From positions 102,641 through 166,640 of the forward strand of contig NZ_JAEKFT010000008.1 of the NCBI RefSeq assembly GCF_018524365.1: a stretch of DNA of 64,000 nucleotides, given 5' to 3'. The notes under the pieces were generated by a model. The model had not been told where the DNA came from, did not search any database, and worked only from the letters and a program-made list of their open reading frames with translations. Positions within the stretch are counted from its first letter, which is position 1, and every line of letters begins with the position of its first letter. The stretch comes from Denitromonas iodatirespirans. GTDB taxonomy: Bacteria > Pseudomonadota > Gammaproteobacteria > Burkholderiales > Rhodocyclaceae. Positions 56,027 through 64,000 of the stretch are shown here, one piece after another. The translations under genes were made by a program, and so were the position numbers.

Positions 56027-58309
56027 ATGCTCGCTCGTTTGCGCAAGTTGCGCCTTGCCTTCCTGAATACGCTGCGCCGTGCCGGTTTTGCCGCAGGCCA
56101 TGCCTTTCCGGCCAGGTGCTTGGCGGCACGCACGACGGTCGTGCGGCGAGCGCTCCTGACCGGTTTGGCGGGTGTGCTGTTGTCCGGCTGTGGCAGCGCC
56201 TGGAACGACCCGTATCCGGCCGCCGAGTCTGGCAAGAACATCCTCTATTCGGCCTTCACCAACCGCCCCAAACACCTTGATCCGGTGCAGTCGTATTCCG
56301 AGGACGAGGCGACGTTTCTGTATCAGATCTACGAGCCGCCTCTGCAGTATCACTATCTGAAGCGGCCCTACGAGGTGATTCCGGGGGCTGCGGCGAAGAT
56401 GCCGACGCTGTTGCGCTACGGCCGTGACGGCAACCGGCTGGCGGACGATGCGCCAGCCACCGATGTTGCGTATTCGGTGTATGAGGTCCACATTCGGCCG
56501 GGCATCCTCTATCAGCCGCATCCCGCGTTTGCGACGGATGCGCAGGGTCGGCCGGCCTACGCACCCTTGCCGGACGGCTTGATCGACCGCGTTGCCACGA
56601 TCCCGGATTTTCCGAAGACCGGCACCCGCGAGCTGGTCGCCGCCGATTTCGTCTATCAGCTCAAGCGACTGGCGCATCCTCGCCTGCATTCGCCGATTTT
56701 CGAGTTGATGAGTGGCTACATCCGGGGGCTCAAGCCCTTGCATCAGGCGCTTGATGCCGCTGCGAAGGCGGTGGGGCCCGATGCCTGGATCGATCTCGAC
56801 GCGTTCCCCCTCGAGGGCGTCGAGGTCGTCGATCGCTATACCTACCGGATCCGTATCGAAGGTGCCTATCCCCAGCTCTCTTACTGGATGACGATGCCGT
56901 TCTTCGCACCAGTGCCGCGCGAGGTGGATCGCTTTTACGCGCAGCCCGGCATGGCGGAAAAGAACCTGAGCCTGGATTGGTGGCCTGTCGGCACCGGGCC
57001 CTACATGCTGGTCGAGAACGATCCGAACGCGCGCATGGTGCTGGAGCGCAATCCCAATTTCCGCGGTGAGCTCTACCCGTGCGAAGCGACCGACGACGAT
57101 GCGGCGGCGGGGCTGACGGCCGATTGCGGAAAAACAATTCCGTTCATCGATCGCGCGGTGTTCTCGCGCGAGAAAGAGAGCATCCCCTACTGGAACAAGT
57201 TCCTCCAGGGCTACTACGACGCCTCCGGCCTGTCGTCCGACAACTTCGATCAAGCGGTCCAGATGGGCGGCGAGGGCGAGGTGAGCCTGAGCGAGGACAT
57301 GCGCGAGCGCGGCATCAGCTTGTCGACCTCGGTGTCGCCAACGGTGATGTACCTCGGTTTCAACATGCTCGACCCGGTGGTCGGTGGCGCCAGCGAGCGT
57401 GCACGCAAGCTGCGCCTGGCCTTGTCGATCGCCATCGATCAGGAGGAGTTCATCTCGGTGTTCCTCAATGGCCGGGGGTCGCCGGCCATGCATCCGGTAC
57501 CGCCCGGCATTTTCGGGCATGAAGCCGGCAAGGCCGGGATCAACCCGATGGTTTACGACTGGGTCGATGGCGAACCGGTGCGCAAGCCGGTGTCGGAGGC
57601 GCGCCGCCTGCTGACCGAAGCCGGCTATCCCGACGGGCGCGACGCCAAGACGGGCGAGCCGCTGGTGATCCATCTGGATACCACCTCGTCGGGCCTAGGC
57701 CAGAAATCCTATGTGGACTGGCTGACCAAGCAGCTGAAAAAGATCGACTTGCAACTGGTGGTGCGCGGCACCGACTGGAACCGCTTGCAGGACAAGCTGC
57801 GCAAGGGCAACGCCCAGATGTTCTTCATGGGCTGGAACGCCGACTATCCGGACCCGGAGAATTTCTATTTCCTGCTCTACGGTCCGCAGGGGCGGGTGGC
57901 CACGCAGGGGGAGAACGCCGCGAACTATACGAACGCCGAGTTCGACCGCTTGTTCGAGACCATGAAGGTGATGCCGAACGGCCCCGAACGACTGGCGGTG
58001 ATCCGCAAGATGAACCGGATTTTGCAGCATGATGCCCCGTGGATCTGGGGCTTCCACCAAAAGGCCTTCGTCCTGCAGCATGGCTGGTTGAAGAACCGCA
58101 AGCCCGGTGCCATCGTGCGCAACACGCTCAAGTATCAGCGCATCGATGTCACGCTGCGCAGTGCCCAGCGCGCCGCGTGGAACCGGCCGGTGCTCTGGCC
58201 GCTGGCCTTGATCGCGGGACTGCTGGTGATGCTGGTGTGGCCGATGGTGCGGCGCTATCGCCTGCATGAGCGCCAGACTGTGCGTGTGAGCGAAGCGGGG
58301 GAGGGATAA
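56027..58309 (+). CDS. extracellular peptide-type solute-binding protein (family 5), lipoprotein with C-terminal membrane helix
   Basis: 760 residues as read. A lipobox LLSGCG (C55) indicates a lipoprotein. A family 5 binding-protein fold follows: LDPVQSYSEDEATFLYQIYE, SWMTMPFFAP-type residues (SYWMTMPFFAPVPREV), then WWPVGTGPYMLVENDPNARM and FMGWNADYPDPENFYFLLYG. A hydrophobic helix at about 720-740 is unusual, since such proteins normally end in the soluble domain. A GTG at 56141 would give a more usual signal (MRRALLTGLAGVLLSGCG), so the N-terminus is open. Two permease genes follow within three bases. Confidence 0.88.
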   Translation: MLARLRKLRLAFLNTLRRAGFAAGHAFPARCLAARTTVVRRALLTGLAGVLLSGCGSAWNDPYPAAESGKNILYSAFTNRPKHLDPVQSYSEDEATFLYQIYEPPLQYHYLKRPYEVIPGAAAKMPTLLRYGRDGNRLADDAPATDVAYSVYEVHIRPGILYQPHPAFATDAQGRPAYAPLPDGLIDRVATIPDFPKTGTRELVAADFVYQLKRLAHPRLHSPIFELMSGYIRGLKPLHQALDAAAKAVGPDAWIDLDAFPLEGVEVVDRYTYRIRIEGAYPQLSYWMTMPFFAPVPREVDRFYAQPGMAEKNLSLDWWPVGTGPYMLVENDPNARMVLERNPNFRGELYPCEATDDDAAAGLTADCGKTIPFIDRAVFSREKESIPYWNKFLQGYYDASGLSSDNFDQAVQMGGEGEVSLSEDMRERGISLSTSVSPTVMYLGFNMLDPVVGGASERARKLRLALSIAIDQEEFISVFLNGRGSPAMHPVPPGIFGHEAGKAGINPMVYDWVDGEPVRKPVSEARRLLTEAGYPDGRDAKTGEPLVIHLDTTSSGLGQKSYVDWLTKQLKKIDLQLVVRGTDWNRLQDKLRKGNAQMFFMGWNADYPDPENFYFLLYGPQGRVATQGENAANYTNAEFDRLFETMKVMPNGPERLAVIRKMNRILQHDAPWIWGFHQKAFVLQHGWLKNRKPGAIVRNTLKYQRIDVTLRSAQRAAWNRPVLWPLALIAGLLVMLVWPMVRRYRLHERQTVRVSEAGEG

Positions 58310-58311
58310 GC

Positions 58312-59289
58312 ATGTGGGCCTACCTGGTACGACGCCTGCTCTATGCACTGCCGATCCTGATCGGCGTGAACCTGATCACCTTTGCCCTCTTTTTCGTGGT
58401 CAACACGCCGGACGACGTCGCCCGCATGCAGCTGGGGGTCAAACGGGTCACGCCGGACGCCATCGAACGCTGGAAGGCCGAGCGCGGCTACGACAAGCCG
58501 CTGTTCTTCAATGCGCAAGCCGAGGGCGGTGAAAAGCTGACCGACACCATCTTTTTCGACAAGTCGGTACGCATGTTCGCGCTGGACTTCGGTGCGGCCG
58601 ACGACGGGCGGAACATCTCACGGGAGATCCGCCAGCGCATGGGGCCGTCGCTGGCGATTGCCGTGCCTACCTTCGTACTCGGCCTCTTCGTCACGGTCAG
58701 CTTCGCGCTGATGCTGGTGTTCTTCCGCGCCACCGCGCTGGATTTCTGGGGCGTGGTGGCGTGTGTGGCGATGATGTCGATCTCCAGCCTGTTTTACATC
58801 ATCGGCGGGCAGTGGCTGATTTCGAAAGTGTGGCACCTGGTGCCGATATCGGGTTACGACGGTGGTCTGGATGCTCCGCGCTTTCTGGCCTTGCCGGTCA
58901 TCCTGGGGGTGCTGGCCGGCGTTGGAAGCAGCACGCGCTGGTATCGCACCATTTTTCTGGAAGAAATCTCGCGCGACTATGTGCGCACCGCGCGCGCCAA
59001 AGGTGTTTCCGAGCTGGTGGTGCTGTTCCGGCATGTGCTCAAGAACGCCATGATTCCCATCCTCACCGGCGTGGTGGTGGTCATCCCGCTGCTGTTCATG
59101 GGGAGCCTGATCATCGAGTCGTTTTTTGGTATTCCGGGGCTGGGTAGCTACACCATCGATGCGATTCAGTCGCAGGATTTCTCGGTCGTGCGGGCCATGG
59201 TGTTCATCGGCTCGGTGCTCTACATCATCGGCCTGATGCTGACGGACCTGTCCTACACCCTGGTCGATCCGCGGGTGAGGTTCGAATGA
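58312..59289 (+). CDS. oligopeptide/dipeptide ABC transporter permease, DppB-type
   Basis: A 325-residue inner-membrane protein with six or so helices. The start MWAYLVRRLLYALPILIGVN is typical of DppB/OppB permeases. The EAA loop is RDYVRTARAKGVSELVVLFR before the last helices. A long periplasmic segment with Asp- and Lys-rich stretches lies after helix 1. It begins three bases after the binding-protein gene and overlaps the next permease by four bases. No ATP-binding subunit is encoded in the window. Confidence 0.92.
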   Translation: MWAYLVRRLLYALPILIGVNLITFALFFVVNTPDDVARMQLGVKRVTPDAIERWKAERGYDKPLFFNAQAEGGEKLTDTIFFDKSVRMFALDFGAADDGRNISREIRQRMGPSLAIAVPTFVLGLFVTVSFALMLVFFRATALDFWGVVACVAMMSISSLFYIIGGQWLISKVWHLVPISGYDGGLDAPRFLALPVILGVLAGVGSSTRWYRTIFLEEISRDYVRTARAKGVSELVVLFRHVLKNAMIPILTGVVVVIPLLFMGSLIIESFFGIPGLGSYTIDAIQSQDFSVVRAMVFIGSVLYIIGLMLTDLSYTLVDPRVRFE

Positions 59290-60674
59290 TCGAGCACGGC
59301 TTCCAACCGGTCGTCTTGTGGACCGACGCGTGCTTTTTTGCGCTCTTCGTGGCCGGCATCATCGGCGGGGTCCATGCCTATCGGAGCCCCCACTTGCGGC
59401 GATCATGGCGACGGGTCGGCGAGCGCCCGGTCGGCATGGCGGCGCTGGTGATTCTCGTCGCCTTCCTGGTCATCGGCGTACTCGACAGCCTGCACTTTCG
59501 CGCGGCTTTGCCGCCTGCGGTGGGGCAGACGGAGGCGATCTACGCCACCGAGGTGAACAGTGTGCTGGACATGCTCATGCAGCGTCAGCGCAGCAATGTC
59601 GAGCGCACCTACTCCGCCCCGCTGGCCACGCACGCCTATGTCAAGGAGACGGTCGAACTCCCCGGCGGGGAGCAACGCCGGGACTTCCCCCGACTCAAGC
59701 ATGGCGGTGCACATCTCGACGATCCCGTCGACGACCATGCTTCCGATATCGTCGCGCGGCTCGTTCGCGGCGCAGCGGCAGGTGTCGTGGTGTCGGTTGC
59801 GATGGGGCTGCTGCTCGGTGTCTTGACCGGGGGGCTCAAGCAGTTGATTCGCGGGCAGACGCCACTGGCCTGGCGCGCCGCCTGGGTCACGGCATCGATC
59901 ATTGCCCTCTGCGCGGGCATGCTGGTGTCGCTGGCACAGGGCTATCACATCTTCGGCACCGACAAGGTGGGCCAGGACGTGTTCTACCTCACGCTGAAAA
60001 GCGTGCGGACCGCGTTGATGATCGGCACGCTCACGACCCTGGTGACCTTGCCGCTGGCCATTGCCCTGGGGATTCTCGCTGGCTACTTCGGCGGCTGGGT
60101 GGACGACGCCATCCAGTATCTATACACCGTGCTCAACTCGATCCCGGGGGTTCTGCTGATCGCTGCCGCCGTGCTCATGATGCAGGTGTTCATCGAGAAC
60201 CACCCCGAATGGTTCGCGACCGCCGCCGAGCGCTCGGATGCCCGGCTGCTCGCCTTGTGCATCATCCTCGGCGTGACCAGCTGGACCGGCCTGTGCCGGC
60301 TGCTTCGCGGCGAAACCCTCAAACTGCGCGAACTCGAGTACGTGCAGGCGGCGCGAGCCTTCGGTGTGCCCACCGTGCGGATATTGCTGCGCCATGTTCT
60401 GCCCAACCTCATGCACATCGTGATCATCGCGCTGGTCATGGATTTTTCGGGGCTGGTGCTGGCCGAGGCCGTGCTGTCGTATGTCGGCATCGGGGTCGAC
60501 CCGACCATGGCCAGCTTCGGGACGCTGATCAACGCGGCGCGGATGGAGCTGGCGCGCGATCCGATGGTGTGGTGGTCGCTGGTGTCTGCCTTCGTGTTCA
60601 TGTTCGTGCTGGTGCTCGCCGCCAACCTGCTGGCCGACGTGGTGCGCGATGCCTTCGATCCACGAGGTGTCTAG
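59286..60674 (+). CDS. oligopeptide/dipeptide ABC transporter permease, DppC-type, with enlarged N-terminal part
   Basis: A 462-residue protein. The C-terminal half is a normal DppC permease with the EAA loop LEYVQAARAFGVPTVRILLR and final helices FSGLVLAEAVLSYVGIGVDP. The N-terminal half is about 150 residues longer than usual. It has an extra membrane segment and a soluble stretch around residues 80-150 (QRQRSNVERTYSAPLATHAY ... DDPVDDHASDIVARLVRGA). It overlaps the DppB-type gene by four bases. The permease pair would move the ligand delivered by the lipoprotein. Confidence 0.9.
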   Translation: MIEHGFQPVVLWTDACFFALFVAGIIGGVHAYRSPHLRRSWRRVGERPVGMAALVILVAFLVIGVLDSLHFRAALPPAVGQTEAIYATEVNSVLDMLMQRQRSNVERTYSAPLATHAYVKETVELPGGEQRRDFPRLKHGGAHLDDPVDDHASDIVARLVRGAAAGVVVSVAMGLLLGVLTGGLKQLIRGQTPLAWRAAWVTASIIALCAGMLVSLAQGYHIFGTDKVGQDVFYLTLKSVRTALMIGTLTTLVTLPLAIALGILAGYFGGWVDDAIQYLYTVLNSIPGVLLIAAAVLMMQVFIENHPEWFATAAERSDARLLALCIILGVTSWTGLCRLLRGETLKLRELEYVQAARAFGVPTVRILLRHVLPNLMHIVIIALVMDFSGLVLAEAVLSYVGIGVDPTMASFGTLINAARMELARDPMVWWSLVSAFVFMFVLVLAANLLADVVRDAFDPRGV

Positions 60675-60725
60675 CCTTCAGCCTTGCCGGAAATCCATGG
60701 CAACCGGCGTCCAAGGAGCAAGTCA

Positions 60726-61859
60726 GTGACGATCAAGTGCCCCAAGTGCGGCCATGCTCAGGCAGCTGCCGCACAGTGTGAGTCGTGCGGCGTTTTCTTC
60801 GAGAAATACGCTCAGTATCTGGCCGAGAAAGAGGTCATGGCATCGTCGGAGTACAGGAGCCGTCCAGTGCGCCCGTCGTCCAGCGAAGCCGGCTTTCCGC
60901 TGATCAAGGCCGCGGGGGTGGCGCTGGTCGTGATCATCGGTGCCGTGCTCGTTCTGCGGCCCGATGCCACCGAGGCGCCTGTGCAGGCGGCGCAGGTCGC
61001 CACGCCGTCGGCCACATCCAGCGAACCGAAGGAAGGGCTCGCCGGCAAACTCGGCAAATCCCATCCGCCCGGCAACCCGATCGAAGCCGCCCGCAACGCC
61101 ACGGTCTTCATCCAGACGCCGTGGGGCAACCTGGGGTCAGGATTCATCATGAGCGCCGATTGCCTGGTCGTGACCAATCGCCACGTCCTCCATTTCGACA
61201 GCGCAGGGGCCTTGCGGGCCGCTCAGCAGTCCCCTGCGATCGCCATGGAGTTCCGGCGCCGGCAGGCCGAGCTGCAGCAGGATCTCAAGGATCTGTTGGA
61301 AAAGTACCGAGAAGAAACCCGCCGCAGCGGGAAGGGCAGTGGCGCCGCACTCACGCTCAAACTCAAGATCGACGCGGTGCAGGAAGACCTCCGAACGCTT
61401 CCCGAATCTGTTCGTGAGCACATCAATGCCGAGATCAGCAAGACCGAACTCTACGCCCGTACCGCCACCTACAAGGTGTCGCTGGTCGACGGCACGACCT
61501 TCGATGTCAATCAGATCCGCTATGTCGAAGAGCGCGACCTGGCCACCTTCCGCCTCCCGGCCAGCCACTGCCCCTACATCAAGCGCGGCCGAAGCGAACA
61601 GCTGCGCCAAGGCGAGCGGCTATACACCGTCGGCAGCCCCTCCGGGCTGACCTATACCGTCACCGCAGGCATCTTCTCCGGCTACCGCCAGGAAGGCGAT
61701 CGCCGCTATCTGCAAACCGACGCCCCCATCAACCCGGGCAACAGCGGCGGACCGCTGATCACCGAGTCCGGCGATGTGGTGGGGGTCAATACCGCCATCC
61801 TGATGGGAACGCAGGGGATCGGGTTTGCGATTCCGGTGGAGGATGTGCCGGGGCTGTGA
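60726..61859 (+). CDS. zinc-ribbon, membrane-anchored trypsin-like serine protease
   Basis: A 377-residue protein with an unusual layout. A cytoplasmic zinc ribbon lies at residues 5-21 (C5, C8, C18, C21: CPKCGHAQAAAAQCESCGVF). One membrane helix follows at about 58-78. Then comes a trypsin-like domain with the His in VVTNRHVLHFD, an Asp in ERDLATFRLP and the Ser in NPGNSGGPLITES. A charged helical segment (about 175-235) is inserted between His and Asp. GTG 60726 is used because AAGGAG stands seven bases upstream. No PDZ domain is present. Substrate unknown. Confidence 0.82.
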   Translation: MTIKCPKCGHAQAAAAQCESCGVFFEKYAQYLAEKEVMASSEYRSRPVRPSSSEAGFPLIKAAGVALVVIIGAVLVLRPDATEAPVQAAQVATPSATSSEPKEGLAGKLGKSHPPGNPIEAARNATVFIQTPWGNLGSGFIMSADCLVVTNRHVLHFDSAGALRAAQQSPAIAMEFRRRQAELQQDLKDLLEKYREETRRSGKGSGAALTLKLKIDAVQEDLRTLPESVREHINAEISKTELYARTATYKVSLVDGTTFDVNQIRYVEERDLATFRLPASHCPYIKRGRSEQLRQGERLYTVGSPSGLTYTVTAGIFSGYRQEGDRRYLQTDAPINPGNSGGPLITESGDVVGVNTAILMGTQGIGFAIPVEDVPGL

Positions 61860-61926
61860 CGCTATTGGTATGTCTGACCGGCGGCTGGGCTTTACGGCCT
61901 GACGGAAAGGCACATACGACGATGCT

Positions 61927-63462
61927 TCAAATCGAAGACAGATGTTCGTCGATCGCGCGCTGTCCGTCCGCGTCCAGCTGCGGTCTGATGACGCCGTACC
62001 AAGCGTGCAGTTGCGCATCGTCCAGATGGGATCGCAGTAGCGGTAGCGATTTACGCAGAAATTCGGGAAAGAACGGTAATCCGTAATTCCACAAGATCTG
62101 GGAATCTGTGGACGAGACCGTCGAGTAGCAGCTACGCAGCCACGCAAGGTGCGGTTCGCAGGCCTCGAATTCTCCGGCTTGCTCCAGCGCTGACAGAAAT
62201 GCCGTGCGCAAGCGCGGCGCCGGCATTTCGCGTGCCTGCGCATTGATGGTCTCGGCGCGATCGAACCAGGCCTGGCCTCGCACCAACTGGCCGGCCATGA
62301 CAGAGGTCGTGGCCAGTTGCAAGGCGTTCTGGGCCGTAGGCAGGCGTTCATAGAGCTGAAGAAATGCGTCGTAGGCTTCAGACCAGCGTTTCAGCTCACT
62401 CAGAGCAAGAGCGCACAGATTCACTGCATCCGTGCTGACATGGGTGTCCGGGTGTGTTCGATAGCCTTCCGCCAAGGCAAGTGCGGTTGCGGAATTTCCG
62501 GCCTGTAGTGCGGCAAGCGCCGGTTGCAGCGCCTCGGGGGTTGGTCGATCCATTGACGACTTCGCCGAATCGTCGGTTACTTCTTCTGGCGCCGTGCGCT
62601 CGGCGTCGTGCAGATAAGCCATCAACCGGGCATAGTCTTCCGGTGAGATTTGCCAGTACTTGAAGATGTCCTCATCATGCGACTTGACCTTTCCTTCGCT
62701 GGAGCGCAAGGACGAGACGTGCTGCAGCGTGAGCCAGAACGCCGAAGCGTCGCCTTCGAGCTTGTGTCCCTTGATTTTCAACGTAGACCATGTCGAGGCC
62801 AACGGTGTGGCTTGCAAGCGATCTGCGCGCGGCATCGTCATGAGCGAAGAGACGCCGTCGTTTTCGATCAATCGCCGGATGTCTTCGGGCGGCGTGGCAC
62901 CTAGAAAAACCTCACCACCGGCCTCGTCGATGGCCCATGCCTTGCGTGTCTCGCTGAAGGGCTTCAGCGCCCGATCCCGAGCCAGGAGGATCGACAGCCC
63001 GCCGAGAACGAGAAGCTCAAGCGCCCAGATCAGGCTGCTGGCGAATGCCGAGAACTCGCTTGGGTCGGCCGCAGCCCGAGCAACACCGTAGTCCCAGAGG
63101 AATTTGAGCGCAGACAGCGGATCGGACAGCGCAAATTCGGTGGCGGTAGAAACGCTCATCGCACGAAAAAAGACCAACCAGCGGACCCAGTAGGCGAAGA
63201 GCACCAATACGACGGCAACGACGATATTGAATCGCGGCGAGCGGGAGTGTGTTTTCTCAAGAAGTGTGGTGATGGTCACTGCACACGCAGCAGTGAAGAT
63301 CAGCGTCGCCAGCGGTGCGAAAAAGGCCGGCGGATCAAGAATCAGGACATTGGCGTATGCCCAGGAAAAAAAGGCGATCAGCGGTACGCCAAAAACGGCG
63401 ATCCGCCAAAGCCGAAACGCATTGACTCGGCCGCTCGGCGTGTAGGTGCTCAGAGGCTGCAT
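61927..63462 (-). CDS. membrane and TPR-like protein of unknown function, possibly type VI secretion-linked
   Basis: A 511-residue protein from ATG 63462. Helices at about 20-37 and 45-65 (VPLIAFFSWAYANVLILDPP) and two more at about 75-95 and 145-162 are followed by a long cytoplasmic part. The stretch ALELLVLGGLSILLARDRAL followed by KPFSETRKAWAI resembles, from memory, a protein group coded beside type VI effector and VgrG genes. The second half (about 305-511) has helical repeat periodicity (LALAEGYRTHPDTHVSTDAV, SEAYDAFLQLYERLP) like TPR. Its upstream neighbour on the strand is a broken gene. Function unproven. Confidence 0.7.
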   Translation of the reverse strand: MQPLSTYTPSGRVNAFRLWRIAVFGVPLIAFFSWAYANVLILDPPAFFAPLATLIFTAACAVTITTLLEKTHSRSPRFNIVVAVVLVLFAYWVRWLVFFRAMSVSTATEFALSDPLSALKFLWDYGVARAAADPSEFSAFASSLIWALELLVLGGLSILLARDRALKPFSETRKAWAIDEAGGEVFLGATPPEDIRRLIENDGVSSLMTMPRADRLQATPLASTWSTLKIKGHKLEGDASAFWLTLQHVSSLRSSEGKVKSHDEDIFKYWQISPEDYARLMAYLHDAERTAPEEVTDDSAKSSMDRPTPEALQPALAALQAGNSATALALAEGYRTHPDTHVSTDAVNLCALALSELKRWSEAYDAFLQLYERLPTAQNALQLATTSVMAGQLVRGQAWFDRAETINAQAREMPAPRLRTAFLSALEQAGEFEACEPHLAWLRSCYSTVSSTDSQILWNYGLPFFPEFLRKSLPLLRSHLDDAQLHAWYGVIRPQLDADGQRAIDEHLSSI

Positions 63463-63511
63463 AGTCGATCCGGGCAGGAATGTGCTGTCGGGAGGGGAGG
63501 GGAGGGCCGGG

Positions 63512-63876
63512 TCAGGGTTCCGATTGATCAGGCGAGCGCTGCCAGAACGTATTGCCATAGTCACCGCCGAGCGCGGGCATGACCTCACCCGCCTTGAACC
63601 AGCGGCGGCTACCGGTCAGGGCCGGAGTGAACCACCAGTCGGCTTCGGGGCCGGGTTGGCCGGCGGGGACGTTCGGGCGGTGGGTTGCTGTATCGGCTTC
63701 CGGTTCGGCGCTGTCGGCTTCGTCGTCGCTGTCTGCCTTACCGCATATACACGAACTCGTCGTATGTCTGTTTTTTGGCCCTCGCGTCTATGGTGGCTCG
63801 GAGCGCTAGAGGAAGGGAGCGCTCCAAATTCTGCCGAATTTCTGCTGTAGAACTGCTCGGCAGAGTCGGCGACGAT
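63512..63876 (-). pseudogene. remnant of a protein gene, frameshifted and cut by an IS element
   Basis: No intact gene, but protein-like segments appear on the minus strand in different frames in order: ADSAEQFYSRNSAE (one frame), TAEIRQNLERSLPLALRATI followed by DARAKKQTYDEFVYMR and a stop at 63738 (second frame), then DSDDEADSAEPEAD and DWWFTPALTGSRRWFKAGEV with MPALGGDYGNTFWQRSPDQS, ending at 63512 (third frame). Together they look like the C-terminal part of one protein with two frameshifts. The upstream part is missing because an IS256-type element begins at 63877. The GWW/F-x-G-MP-WQ pattern reminds me of type VI effector-associated proteins. Confidence 0.6.
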
Positions 63877-64000
63877 GAGCCTGTCAGAAATTTTGTGTTT
63901 GAGGCATACCATGTGAGCAAGGAGCATGTATGCCAAGAAAGACCAGCAAGAAGAGCACTGCGGCGGCGCTGCCGTCCATCCCGAAAGAGCTGATCGATGG
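63877..64000 (+). mobile_element. left end of an IS256-family insertion sequence (partial)
   Basis: The sequence GAGCCTGTCAGAAATTTTGT at 63877-63896 matches the usual IS256-family terminal inverted repeat (G-G/A-G-x-CTGTCA-x-AAATTTTGTG). The transposase start follows 53 bases later with AAGGAG at 63919-63924. The eight bases before it (GCGACGAT) would be one copy of a target duplication. The right end lies outside the window. Confidence 0.85.
63930..64000 (+). CDS. IS256-family transposase, N-terminal fragment
   Basis: The first 23 codons read MPRKTSKKSTAAALPSIPKE then LID, and the gene runs off the window. This start is one I know from IS256-type transposases (DDE, Mutator-like) of beta- and gammaproteobacteria. 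AAGGAG lies five bases before the ATG. Confidence 0.88.
   Translation, partial: MPRKTSKKSTAAALPSIPKELID

Overview
The window is a GC-rich, densely packed chromosomal segment. Gene content and order point to a betaproteobacterium of the Rhodocyclales (Azoarcus/Thauera/Zoogloea type). The evidence is fabF-ygfX-nadB next to rpoE-rseABC-mucD-lepA-lepB-rnc-era-recO-pdxJ-acpS-nagZ, then uvrC-pgsA-tRNA-Gly-tRNA-Cys, minCDE, hopanoid hpnCDE, prkA-yeaH-spoVR, and tig-clpP-clpX-lon-hupB-ppiD-fabI. The genus assignment is inference. I see no prophage, CRISPR array, rRNA operon or replication origin.

Positions 1-6700 hold the end of fabF, a YgfX-like membrane protein, nadB (minus strand) and the envelope-stress operon rpoE-rseA-rseB-rseC-mucD plus a small glutaredoxin-like gene. 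A clear intrinsic terminator closes this operon only 9 nt before the lepA start codon. Positions 6700-17100 are one long plus-strand run of translation, RNA-processing, lipid and cofactor genes (lepA to pgsA). It ends in a tRNA cluster, Gly-Cys-Gly, driven by a consensus sigma70 promoter.

Positions 17100-34200 are mostly minus strand: minCDE with tRNA-Leu(UAA) and a DUF1178 protein; tex-arsC-hslO, in which the Hsp33 homologue lacks all four redox cysteines; a mutarotase, tag and a PatZ-like acetyltransferase; and a very large multi-PAS sensor kinase. Positions 34200-46200 carry mnmH and selD (tRNA selenouridine pathway), tesA and an ybbA-like ATPase that share a CATG start palindrome, a VanY-type peptidase, hpnCDE for squalene synthesis, tRNA-Leu(UAG), an HDOD protein, and the prkA-yeaH-spoVR stress module.

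Positions 46200-55100 are the protein quality-control block tig-clpP-clpX-lon-hupB-tRNA-Val-tRNA-Asp-ppiD. A near-perfect sigma32 heat-shock promoter lies in front of lon. fabI and a peptide-type ABC transporter (binding protein plus two permeases, no ATPase in view) then diverge around an imperfect palindrome that carries a -10-like hexamer at each end. A zinc-ribbon, membrane-anchored, trypsin-like protease follows.

The right edge (61900-64000) is accessory DNA. It holds a membrane/repeat protein resembling proteins linked to type VI secretion effector loci, and upstream of it a remnant gene spread over different reading frames. That remnant is cut off by the left end of an IS256-family insertion sequence whose transposase runs off the window. 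This edge and the cysteine-free Hsp33 are the most unusual parts of the window.
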